From: Streptomyces sp. 6-11-2 | Lineage (GTDB): Bacteria > Actinomycetota > Actinomycetes > Streptomycetales > Streptomycetaceae | Reading direction: 5' to 3' | Assembly (NCBI RefSeq): GCF_006540305.1 | Contig: NZ_BJOR01000001.1 | Coordinates: 3,348,001-3,412,000, forward strand | Length of the DNA stretch: 64,000 nt | Shown here: in pieces, positions 7,205 to 15,186 of the stretch | How the letters are laid out: the number at the start of each line of letters is the position of its first letter | Numbering within the stretch: the first letter of the stretch is position 1 | Made by a program: the position numbers and the translations under genes | The notes under the pieces: generated by a model | Databases searched by the model: none | Told to the model about the DNA's origin: nothing | What the model saw: the letters and a program-made list of their open reading frames with translations, nothing else

Positions 7205-7888
7205 ATGACGACTTCCTCCCCGCCCGCCACGGGGCTCGACGGCGCGGCCATCGACGGCGGCCTCTACACCGACGTCACCAACTTCGCTCGGGACACGCAC
7301 TGGCTGAACGAGCCCGCCGCGCTCTTCTCCGACCTCGGCATGGGCCTGTTCGCGCTCTTCCTGCTGGTGGCCTGGTGGCGCGCCCGGCGCGAGGGGAACA
7401 CGGTGATGGCCGCCGTGCTGGCCACGCCGTTCGCCGTGGTCCTGTCGTACGTCGTCAACAGCGGGATCAAGAACGTCTTCGAGGAGCCGCGCCCCTGCCG
7501 GGCCCTCCCGCACGGCTTCCTCATCGAGGCGTGTCCCCCGGTCGACGACTACGCCTTCCCCAGCAACCACACCACGGTCGCCTTCGCGTTCGCGGTGGCC
7601 CTGCTCGTCATCAGCCGGTGGCTGGGGTCCATCGCCCTGCTCACGGCCGTGGCGATGGGTGCCTCGCGCGTCTACGTCGGCGCCCACTACCCCCATGACG
7701 TCGGCGTCGGCGCCCTGGTGGGGACCGTCGTCACCCTGATCGTCGTGCTGATGGCGCGCCGGTTCGCCCCGCCGCTGGTGGAGCGGCTGGGCACCGGGCC
7801 CCTCGGTCCGCTGCTCGTCGCCCGGACCGCGAAGCGGGCCCGGCCGACGGCGCGCTCGGGCCGGGCGGCGGCGCGGGCCCGGATCTAG
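7205..7888 (+). CDS. PAP2-family membrane phosphatase
   Basis: A 227-aa integral membrane protein with the three PAP2 phosphatase motifs: K89-x6-R96P97 (KNVFEEPRP), PSNH at 119-122 and SRVYVGAHYPHD with R155, H161 and D165. These residues form the phosphate pocket and the phospho-histidine nucleophile of lipid phosphate phosphatases such as undecaprenyl-pyrophosphate or phosphatidate phosphatases. Hydrophobic helices at about 43-58, 66-86, 123-137, 142-152 and 168-188 place the active site on the outer face. GGAG lies ~10 bases before the ATG. The exact lipid substrate is unknown. It appears to be transcribed alone. Confidence 0.9.
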   Translation: MTTSSPPATGLDGAAIDGGLYTDVTNFARDTHWLNEPAALFSDLGMGLFALFLLVAWWRARREGNTVMAAVLATPFAVVLSYVVNSGIKNVFEEPRPCRALPHGFLIEACPPVDDYAFPSNHTTVAFAFAVALLVISRWLGSIALLTAVAMGASRVYVGAHYPHDVGVGALVGTVVTLIVVLMARRFAPPLVERLGTGPLGPLLVARTAKRARPTARSGRAAARARI

Positions 7889-8225
7889 CGCCTCTCTTGT
7901 TGCCCTGGCCGGTGTCGTAGTCGAAGGCGGGCCGGTCGCTCCTGCTGGACGCGGCCGGCCCTCCGGCGCACCTGGACGACGTGATCGGCCGGGTCGTACG
8001 GTCCCGTGGTCGCCGTCGCCGAGGCTCGCGCCGGGCCGGTGGGCGAGGCCGGGGCCGGGACCGTCGGCGCGGGCCGGGGGCGGAGCCGGAGGGCGGCCCG
8101 CCGGCCGCGCGCACGGCGATGTTGGAGGTGGCGGCCAGGAGCACCACCGCCGACCGACGCCGGCGCGACCGCGCACCGGTCATGTCCCGCCTTCACCGCC
8201 CGCTCCCCAGCTCCGCGGGAGCCGG
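7889..8225. other. 337-base low-information region, possible gene remnant
   Basis: A minus-strand frame from ATG 8183 has a plausible ribosome site (GAAGGCGGG) and a signal-peptide-like start (SAVVLLAATSNIAV), but then runs as Arg/Pro-rich low complexity into the PAP2 gene. It is more likely a decayed lipoprotein or secreted-protein gene than a functional one. Confidence 0.3.
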
Positions 8226-9371
8226 TCACTCCTCGTAGTAGTTGTTGATCACCACGTCCGGCTCGTCGTCGTCGAACGCCTCGTTCAGCAGGGCCCCGCC
8301 GACCAGGCCGGCCGCGCCGGCGCCGATGAGCGCGCCGGTGCCGAAGCGGCGGCCGCCCTGCTGCTGGTCGCCCTGGGGAGCCGGGTAGCCCTGCTGCGGG
8401 TACCCCTGCTGCGGATAGCCCTGCTGGGCCTGGGGGTATCCGGGGCTCATCGGCTGGGGCGGGGTGTAGAACGGCGGCGCGGTGGTCTGGACGCGCTGCG
8501 CGCACTCGGCGCACGCCTGGACCGGCCGGGGCACGCCCCACTGCGGGTACCAGCTGACGCTCGTCGTGCCAGGGCCGTGGCCGGGGTCGAAGAAGCAGGT
8601 CATGTCAGGACTCCTCGTGGGCTGCGGTGGTGCGGCGACGATCGGCGGCTGGGGGGACACCAGGGTCGGTGTCGGTGTCACAGGGAGTGGGGGCGGGGGC
8701 GTGTGCGTGGGTGCGGGCGGGGCCGACGGGGGCGGGCCGTACGCTCCCGCACCGGGGTCCGGGGCGGACGGGGCCTGGTTCGGGGCCGGGTCCGGGGCCG
8801 TCGTCTCCCGCAGGACGTCGACGCCGTAGTCGGCGGCGATGCCCGCGAGGCCCGATGCGTACCCCTGGCCGACCGCCCGGAACTTCCACTCGGCGCCGTG
8901 CCGGTACAGCTCGCCGAAGACCAGCGCCGTCTCACCGGCCAGACCGTCGGCCACCAGGTCGTACCGAGCGAGTTCGGCGCCGCCCTCCTGGTCGAGCACG
9001 CGGATGTGGGCGCGCTGCACCCGGCCGAAGGACTGCCCGCGGTCGGCTCCCTCGTAGAGCGAGACCGGGAAGACCACCTTCGTGATCTCGGCGGGCACAC
9101 GGGTCAGGTCGACGTCGATCCGCTGGTCGTCGCCGCCGACGGGGCTGCCGCCGCCGCTGTGGCGGACCGAACCGTCAGGGCTGCTCAGGTTGTTGAAGAA
9201 GACGAAGTGCCGTTCGGACAGCACCTTGCCGGACGCGTCGCACAACAGCGCGCTGGCGTCCAGCTCGTATCCGGCATCCGCCTGCCAGCCCAGCCCGACC
9301 GTGACCGCCGTCAGGCCGGGAGCGTGCTTGCTCAGCGAAACGTTGCCGCCCTTGGTCAAGGGCACACTCAT
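8226..9371 (-). CDS. TerD-family protein with Gln/Pro-rich tail and glycine zipper
   Basis: A 381-aa protein starting at ATG 9371 with GGAGGAG just upstream. Residues 1-185 are a complete TerD domain: MSVPLTKGGNVSL start, the LGWQ core, DDQRIDVDL, and the GELYRHGAEWKFRAVGQGY end. TerD domains bind calcium and belong to the tellurite/stress Ter systems. A long Pro-rich linker follows, then a short CxxC segment (ACAEC), QGYPQ repeats and a glycine-zipper-like hydrophobic stretch (GTGALIGAGAAGLVGGALL) that may insert into or associate with membranes. An acidic end (DDDEPDVVINNYYEE) closes the protein. Its neighbours (GlsB, AAA ATPase, flotillin) suggest a membrane stress system (inference). Confidence 0.9.
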   Translation of the reverse strand: MSVPLTKGGNVSLSKHAPGLTAVTVGLGWQADAGYELDASALLCDASGKVLSERHFVFFNNLSSPDGSVRHSGGGSPVGGDDQRIDVDLTRVPAEITKVVFPVSLYEGADRGQSFGRVQRAHIRVLDQEGGAELARYDLVADGLAGETALVFGELYRHGAEWKFRAVGQGYASGLAGIAADYGVDVLRETTAPDPAPNQAPSAPDPGAGAYGPPPSAPPAPTHTPPPPLPVTPTPTLVSPQPPIVAAPPQPTRSPDMTCFFDPGHGPGTTSVSWYPQWGVPRPVQACAECAQRVQTTAPPFYTPPQPMSPGYPQAQQGYPQQGYPQQGYPAPQGDQQQGGRRFGTGALIGAGAAGLVGGALLNEAFDDDEPDVVINNYYEE

Positions 9372-9581
9372 CGAACTCCTCCGCAGCTTTTCCGGTCCCC
9401 CGTGTTCACGGAGGTCAACGCACGTGCCCTCCTCGGCAGTTCCAGGGTTGCGCAATAATGAAAATATGTGGCTGGATGCGGAGCGGCCAGGCAACCACGG
9501 GCCCCATACCTCGCGTCCTGGCCATAGCAGGCATCCGGAACCATGCGATCGGGCAACCAACACTCCTGGAGGACAGGCGAC

Positions 9582-9848
9582 GTGAGCATCATCGGCTGGA
9601 TCATCCTCGGGCTGCTAGCCGGGGCCATCGCCAAGATCCTTCTGCCGGGGCGGGACCCGGGCGGACTGATCGGCACCACTCTCATCGGCATCGCGGGCGC
9701 GTTCGTGGGCGGCTGGCTCTCCGCCAGGTTCCTCGACCGGCCCGTGGAGAGCAACTTCTTCGACCTCTACACCTGGGGTGCGGCCATCGGCGGCTCGCTC
9801 GTGCTGCTCATCGGCTACCGCCTCCTGTTCGGCAACTCGCGGAACTGA
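9582..9848 (+). CDS. GlsB/YeaQ/YmgE-family membrane protein
   Basis: An 88-aa protein starting at GTG 9582 with GGAGGA at 9568-9573. It has the family pattern: SIIGWIILGLLAGAIAKILLPG, then GGLIGTTLIGIAGAFVGGWL, then a third helix (GAAIGGSLVLLIGYRLL). These are small three-helix membrane proteins, often called transglycosylase-associated, induced in stress; a direct enzymatic role has not been shown. The promoter probably lies in the AT-rich stretch at 9451-9475, shared with the divergent TerD gene. Confidence 0.88.
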   Translation: MSIIGWIILGLLAGAIAKILLPGRDPGGLIGTTLIGIAGAFVGGWLSARFLDRPVESNFFDLYTWGAAIGGSLVLLIGYRLLFGNSRN

Positions 9849-9873
9849 TCCGGCGGCACCGCCCGGGAGGCGC

Positions 9874-10041
9874 TCACTCCTCCTCGGCCGGCGACGGGGA
9901 CCGGTAGGCGTGGGCCCTGCGGCGGTCGCGGCGGACCAGAACGGTCGTACTGGCCGCCACGATCAGCGTGGCGGTGCTGAGCGGAACCAGGAAGGGCGTC
10001 ATCAAGGCCATCGCCGCGATGACCGCCGTCATCGTCTCCAT
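9874..10041 (-). CDS. 55-aa membrane peptide coupled to the AAA ATPase gene
   Basis: A short gene starting at ATG 10041, five bases after the stop of the 1655-aa ATPase gene (10047-10049). The sequence AGGAGG over that stop codon serves as its ribosome site, so translation is probably coupled. The product is METMTAVIAAMALMTPFLV followed by more hydrophobic residues, one long or two short membrane helices (about residues 5-38). The tail is basic then acidic (RRDRRRAHAYRSPSPAEEE). It has no recognisable family. Its position suggests a membrane anchor or partner for the ATPase (inference). Confidence 0.65.
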   Translation of the reverse strand: METMTAVIAAMALMTPFLVPLSTATLIVAASTTVLVRRDRRRAHAYRSPSPAEEE

Positions 10042-10046
10042 CGTCG

Positions 10047-13000
10047 TCACTCCTCCTTTGCGCGCTCGGCCGCGTGCCGGGCCCGGGAGCCGGTGCGGCC
10101 GGTCAGGGCGGCCTCGATGGCGCCCATCCGGTCGGCCAGCAGGGCAAGAGCGGCGGTCGCGCGCGTGAGGGGATCCCCGGCCGGACCGCCGAGGGTCTGC
10201 GCGCGGACGTGGGCCGACTTCACCTCGGCCCAGCGATCCGCCTGTTGTGGGGTCAGGGTGCCGCGCAGTTCGGCCAGTTTCAGCAGGTTGGCCTCGGCTC
10301 CCGTGGTGAGGGTCTGTGCCTCGGCGGTGAAGTGGTCGTCGAGGACCGCGGACAGTTCGGCGTCGTTCATGACGGGCCGCAGCCGCTGGGCGATCTTGTT
10401 CATGGTGCGGTAGGAGCCCTGGAGCCGGAACGGCGGCTCGGTGCGCGTCGCGTCGGACTGGGCGGCGGAGGCGATGTAGGCGGCGTTGACCGCGAGGACC
10501 GCCTCACGCGCGCCGAGCAGCTGACGCAGCACGGACACGATCTGCTCGACCTCGGCGGGCGCGCAGGGGTGCTTCAGCCGGTCGGCGCGGGCCGCGGGGT
10601 CGTTGCCCGCGAGCCGGAGGAACAGGTCGAGGTCGCCGCGGTCGCGGCCGGCCAGCGGGGCCAGCACGGGGTTCGCGGTGAGCGCGTTCTCCAGGAAGCT
10701 GAGGGCGAAGACGTCCTCCTTGCCGGTCAGGACGTCGCCGAGGTTCCAGACGTCGGCGCGGTTGGCGAGCATGTCGGGGACGCGGAAGCGTTCGCCCGAC
10801 TCGGTGTAGGGGTTGCCGGTCATGCAGACGGCGAACCGCTTGCCGCGCAGGTCGTAGGTGCGCGCCTCGCCGTTCCGGACGCCCTCGACACGGCGGGTGG
10901 CGTCGCACAGCGGGATGAACTTCTGGAGCAGCTCCGGTGAGGTGTGCTGGATGTCGTCCAGGAGGAGCAGGGTGTTGTTGCCCGCCGCCAGCGCGAAGTT
11001 GATCTTCTCGATCTCCTGTCGGGCCGTGGCGTTCGGGGCCTCGGCCGGGTCCAGCGAGGTGACGGCGTGGCCGAGCGCCGGGCCGCTGATCTTGACCAGC
11101 ATCAGGCCGAGGCGGTCGGCGACGTACTCCATCAGCGTGGTCTTGCCGTAGCCGGGCGGCGAGACGAGCAGCAGCAGGCCGCCGGTGTCGGTGCGCTTGG
11201 TCTCGCCCGCGGTGCCGAGCTGGCGGGCGAGGCTGTCGCCGATGAGCGGCAGGTAGACCTCGTCGATGAGCCGGTTGCGGACGAACGCGGCCATGGAGCG
11301 TGGACGGTGGTCGTCCAGGCGCAGCTGGGCCCGCTCGGTGTCGACCAGGGCGGTGCGGCGGCGCTGGTAGGCACGGAAAGCGGGTGCCTCCCGCGTCTCG
11401 AAGCGTTCGGTGCGGGCCAGGAACTCGTCGATCCGCAGGGTGAGTTTGCGGCCCTCGATGCGCGGGTGGGTGCCGAGCAGACCCTCGACGGTGGTCACCG
11501 GGGAGACCTCGGACTCGTAGCGGGGCAGGTCCGGGCACAGCTCGGCGGCCACCGCCTCGGCCAGGTCGCCGACGGTGATCTCGGTACCGGTGGAGGTGAC
11601 GTACGCCGACAGCCACGCCTCGGCCAGCTGGCGGCGCGCGGCGAGGCCGTCGAGCGCGGCCAGGTCCTCGTCGTAGGCGGAACTGCCCACGGTGCGGCGG
11701 AACTTGTCGAGCAGGGTGCGGGTGGCGGCGCTGATGACGAACCCGTCGGGCCCGCTCGTCAGCTCCTGGAACAGATACGCCGCGGCGGCGGGCGCCAGGT
11801 CGCCCGCGCCCAGGGAGGCCGGTCCGTGGCCGCCCAGGGAGGCCGGTCCGTGGCCGCCCAGGGAGGCCGGTCCGTGGCCGCCCGGGGCGGCCAGCCAGGT
11901 CGCGAGGGCCGCCGCGAGTTCCGCGGCGAGTTCGGCGATGGCGGGGGACGGGCCGAAGGCGTCGCGGGCGCGGGCCAGGGAGGCCGCTCGCCGGGTCCAG
12001 GCCGTGCGGGCCTCGGCGGTGGTGCCGTGCGCCCAGAACAGCTGGGCGGCGGCCCGCGCGGCGGGTTCGTGGCGCAGGGGCCCGGCCTGCTCGTACAGGG
12101 GGAGCAAAGCGGTGAGGATCGCCGTCGCGTCGTGGTCGTGGACACCGCGCTCGTAGCCCTCGTCGTACGCCTCCTCCGCGGCCCCGCGCACCAGGGCCGG
12201 CAGGTCGGCCTGTGCCGGCGCGGCCGCGCCGTGGCGGCGCAGCAGCCGGGCGGCGAGGTGTTCGGCGCGGTAGACCTCGGGAGACTCGGACGGCAGCCGC
12301 CGGTCCCAGTACGGGCGTGTGTCCGCGAAGCCCGGGTCAGTGACCGGGGCGCGGTAGTCGGTGCCGGACAGGGCGAAGGCGAGGCCGTCGCCGTGCGGGA
12401 CCAGGGTGAGGTCGAGCGGCCGGGTGGTGACGGCGAAGCGGTGGGTTCCCAGGCGGAGGGTGCGACCGCCGTCGGCGTACAGGTCGGTGCGGTCGCGCAG
12501 CGCGCGGGCCGCCTCCTGGCGGGCGGACTTCAGGCGGCCGCTCAGTTCTTCCGCCCGTACCGGATCGCCGAGTTCGCGCAGTTCCCCGGCGGTGCGGCGG
12601 ACCTTGGCGACCAGCGGATCGGAGGCGAAGAAGGTACTGACGGCGTCGGCGTCGGCGAGCGTGGCCGCGCGCCGGGCGATCGTCTCCAGCACCCGGCCTG
12701 CGGACGCCGCGAGTTGTTCGGCGCGGCGGGCGCGGGCGTCCAGGAGGCCCTGCTTGCGGCCGGAGAAGGCCTCGTAGATCTCGGTGCGCTTGTCGGTCAG
12801 CTCGCCGAGGAAGTCGTCGAACTCCGCGAAGCGGGACTCCAGGTTCTCCAGCCGCACCAGCATGGACGCGAGTTGCTCGTCGCAGGCCTCGGGGTCGTCC
12901 GCGGCCGCGAGCGCGCCGGTGACGGCCTGGCCGAGCAGCGCGAACTCGGCCGCGAACTCGGCGCGTCCCTCCTGGTCGCGCAGTTCACGGCGGCGGGCGT

Positions 13001-15014
13001 CGAGCAGGGCGCGGGCGCGGTTGACACCGCCCAGCACCTCGGCGATGCGTTCCAGGACGGAGGTACGCACGGTGGCGTCGCCGATGTCGAGGCCGGCGAC
13101 GACCTCGGTGACCGTGCGCAGCGAGCCGGCGAGGTCGTCGAGCCGGCCGGCGACCGGTGCCGCCTCGGCGACGCTGCCGATCGACTCGGCATCGGAGGCG
13201 AGGCGTTCGACCTCCTCGTGGTGGTCGGCGAAGGCATCCTCGCGGGCCAGGAAGGCGACCGCCCGCTGCCCGAACGTGGCGAGGTCGGCCTCCGTCCCGG
13301 CGGCCAGCTCGTCGATGCGGGCGGTGTCGGCGTACCGCATCTCCTTCAGGGTCAGCAAGTGGCCCTGGGCCTGCCTCAGTTCGCTCAGGCCGCCGACCCA
13401 GGCGGCGGCGCCGCGCGGTGCCTCGCCGCGCAGCCGGCGCACCACCGCGGCGAGCCGGCCGGCGGCCGCTTCGAGCGCGTCGGCGGCCTGCCGGGTCAGC
13501 GTCTGGACGGTGCGGAACTCCTCCAGCACCTGCTCGGCGGTGGCCCGTACGGCGTCCAGCGGGGTGCGCAGGTCGCCCAGTTCCTCCTCGCCCAGCCAGT
13601 GGTGGCTGTCGAGGGCGCGGACGCAGGCCGCGGCCAGCGCCTCGTACACCTCGGCGGTCGGCGTGGTCTCGGCGACGGCGCGGCTGATGGACAGGCAGTC
13701 GGAGATGCCGCGTACGAGGTCGGCGTTGCCGATCCGCCCGAGGGGTCCGGTGCCCGTGGCGCCCGCGTGGGTGTCGGAGACGTAGGGGGAGCTCCAGAGC
13801 TGGAGGGGGTGCACGCGGCCCGGCTCGTCGGGGCCGGCCGAGGGGTCCGTGCGCAGCGCCATCAGCGTGCCGTCGTCGAACAGCGCCCAGCCGTGGCAGG
13901 ACAGCGGGGTGGCGACCTCCTCGCGGATGGTGTTGTACGACAGCAGCAGGCTGCGGCCCTCGGCGGGCGCGTGGAAGGCGTACAGCACGTCCTCGCCGTA
14001 GGGCGAACGCACCTCGCGCTCGAACTCCAGGCCCGTGCCGTCGAGTTCGTAGGTCTTGTGGACGCCCGTGGCCAGGCAGTAGCCCCCGGGGAACACGATG
14101 CCCTGGTCGTCGGGCAGGCGGCGGCAGGCCTGCCCGATGCCGTCGAGGCGGACCACGGCCCTGGTGAGGGTGTGGAAGACGAGGTAGCGGTGGGCCTGCT
14201 CCTTGTAGGGGCGGATCCGCAGCAGGATCAGCGGGCCCACGCTCGCGTGCGCGACGTCCGCGTCGGCGAGGGACTGGAGCGGTTCGTCGACCGGCTCGCT
14301 GTGGACGCCCTCGCCGGTCTCGGTGTCGTCCTCCGTCTTGACGGTGAGGTGGCCGCCGACGGTGGAGACGAAGATCTCGCCGCGCACGGAGACGTGCGGG
14401 TGGCGGCCCAGGACGTGGTCCTCGCGGCCGGTCGCGGTCCACTCGAAGTCGTGGGACGGCGGCGGCACATGGTCGCGTTCGCCGCGCCCGTCCAGGAACT
14501 CCGCCCGGCCGTCGGGGGTGATCGTCCAGCGCAGCACCCGGATGTCGCCGGGCTTCTCGCCGGTCCGGAAGACGGCGAGGAGCCGGCCCTCCACGCGGCG
14601 CAGGCTCAGCAGCCGGGCCTGCCGGTAGTAGCGGTGCAGAGCCCCGAACTCCCGCACGAAGGCGGGGTCGTCGAGGAGTCCGGGCACCGCGTCCTCGGGC
14701 AGCCGGTTCAGTTCCCGGTCGTGCAGCGCGAGGACGTCGCCGACCTCGGGTTCGGGCCGGTTGCCGTTGTATCCGAACAGCAGGCGGTCGCCGACTGCCA
14801 CGACGTCGCGAGGCACACTGGGGTGCTCGGTGCGCAGCCGGCCGGTGCCGGTGAGGTCCAGGCGCGTGGCGCCGAACTCCTCGGCCCGTCGGGCGTTGAG
14901 TCGTTCGGCACCGCGGGCGAGCTCGGCGGCCTGCGCGGTCAGCCGGTCGCGCAGCACCTCGTACGTTCCGGTGTCCACGGAGTCGTACGAACCCGTCTCC
15001 AGGGCGGTGGCCAT
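10047..15014 (-). CDS. Giant AAA ATPase, DUF3686 (DNA repair ATPase-like)
   Basis: A 1655-aa cytoplasmic protein starting at ATG 15014 with GAAGGGA upstream. The first ~450 residues are beta-rich, with propeller-like strands (DVLALHDRELN, LLLRIRPYKEQ). A long helical, coiled-coil-prone region (~500-900) follows, and the AAA core is near the C-terminus: Walker A SPPGYGKTT at ~1288, Walker B LLLLDDIQH, sensor-type MTGNPYTESG, and an arginine-rich lid. This architecture matches proteins annotated as DNA repair ATPases with DUF3686, whose biological role is unproven. Residues ~1044-1068 contain three GGHGPASL repeats from identical 24-bp units. It is followed by the 55-aa membrane peptide gene and preceded by flotillin on the same strand, so the group may act at the membrane. 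Confidence 0.85.
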   Translation of the reverse strand: MATALETGSYDSVDTGTYEVLRDRLTAQAAELARGAERLNARRAEEFGATRLDLTGTGRLRTEHPSVPRDVVAVGDRLLFGYNGNRPEPEVGDVLALHDRELNRLPEDAVPGLLDDPAFVREFGALHRYYRQARLLSLRRVEGRLLAVFRTGEKPGDIRVLRWTITPDGRAEFLDGRGERDHVPPPSHDFEWTATGREDHVLGRHPHVSVRGEIFVSTVGGHLTVKTEDDTETGEGVHSEPVDEPLQSLADADVAHASVGPLILLRIRPYKEQAHRYLVFHTLTRAVVRLDGIGQACRRLPDDQGIVFPGGYCLATGVHKTYELDGTGLEFEREVRSPYGEDVLYAFHAPAEGRSLLLSYNTIREEVATPLSCHGWALFDDGTLMALRTDPSAGPDEPGRVHPLQLWSSPYVSDTHAGATGTGPLGRIGNADLVRGISDCLSISRAVAETTPTAEVYEALAAACVRALDSHHWLGEEELGDLRTPLDAVRATAEQVLEEFRTVQTLTRQAADALEAAAGRLAAVVRRLRGEAPRGAAAWVGGLSELRQAQGHLLTLKEMRYADTARIDELAAGTEADLATFGQRAVAFLAREDAFADHHEEVERLASDAESIGSVAEAAPVAGRLDDLAGSLRTVTEVVAGLDIGDATVRTSVLERIAEVLGGVNRARALLDARRRELRDQEGRAEFAAEFALLGQAVTGALAAADDPEACDEQLASMLVRLENLESRFAEFDDFLGELTDKRTEIYEAFSGRKQGLLDARARRAEQLAASAGRVLETIARRAATLADADAVSTFFASDPLVAKVRRTAGELRELGDPVRAEELSGRLKSARQEAARALRDRTDLYADGGRTLRLGTHRFAVTTRPLDLTLVPHGDGLAFALSGTDYRAPVTDPGFADTRPYWDRRLPSESPEVYRAEHLAARLLRRHGAAAPAQADLPALVRGAAEEAYDEGYERGVHDHDATAILTALLPLYEQAGPLRHEPAARAAAQLFWAHGTTAEARTAWTRRAASLARARDAFGPSPAIAELAAELAAALATWLAAPGGHGPASLGGHGPASLGGHGPASLGAGDLAPAAAAYLFQELTSGPDGFVISAATRTLLDKFRRTVGSSAYDEDLAALDGLAARRQLAEAWLSAYVTSTGTEITVGDLAEAVAAELCPDLPRYESEVSPVTTVEGLLGTHPRIEGRKLTLRIDEFLARTERFETREAPAFRAYQRRRTALVDTERAQLRLDDHRPRSMAAFVRNRLIDEVYLPLIGDSLARQLGTAGETKRTDTGGLLLLVSPPGYGKTTLMEYVADRLGLMLVKISGPALGHAVTSLDPAEAPNATARQEIEKINFALAAGNNTLLLLDDIQHTSPELLQKFIPLCDATRRVEGVRNGEARTYDLRGKRFAVCMTGNPYTESGERFRVPDMLANRADVWNLGDVLTGKEDVFALSFLENALTANPVLAPLAGRDRGDLDLFLRLAGNDPAARADRLKHPCAPAEVEQIVSVLRQLLGAREAVLAVNAAYIASAAQSDATRTEPPFRLQGSYRTMNKIAQRLRPVMNDAELSAVLDDHFTAEAQTLTTGAEANLLKLAELRGTLTPQQADRWAEVKSAHVRAQTLGGPAGDPLTRATAALALLADRMGAIEAALTGRTGSRARHAAERAKEE
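11809..11880. repeat. Three perfect 24-bp tandem units inside the AAA ATPase gene
   Basis: Three identical 24-bp units (starting at 11809, 11833 and 11857; each begins CCCAGGGAGGCCGG) encode GGHGPASL three times on the minus strand. Perfect identity indicates recent expansion by slippage. Copy-number change keeps the frame. Confidence 0.9.
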
Positions 15015-15186
15015 GGGTGGTGCGTCCCTTCGCGAAGAGGTGCGGGCCCGGGGCCCGGTCTGTCCGGCGGATCAGGCCGGCTCCCGTCGGCGGGGCTTTC
15101 CGGCCCCGTGATTCCGGCGTGTCCACGGGGCGGGCCCTCGACCGCCGTCTTTCCGACGGTGGGTTGGGGCCCGTCCCCGTGGTTCG

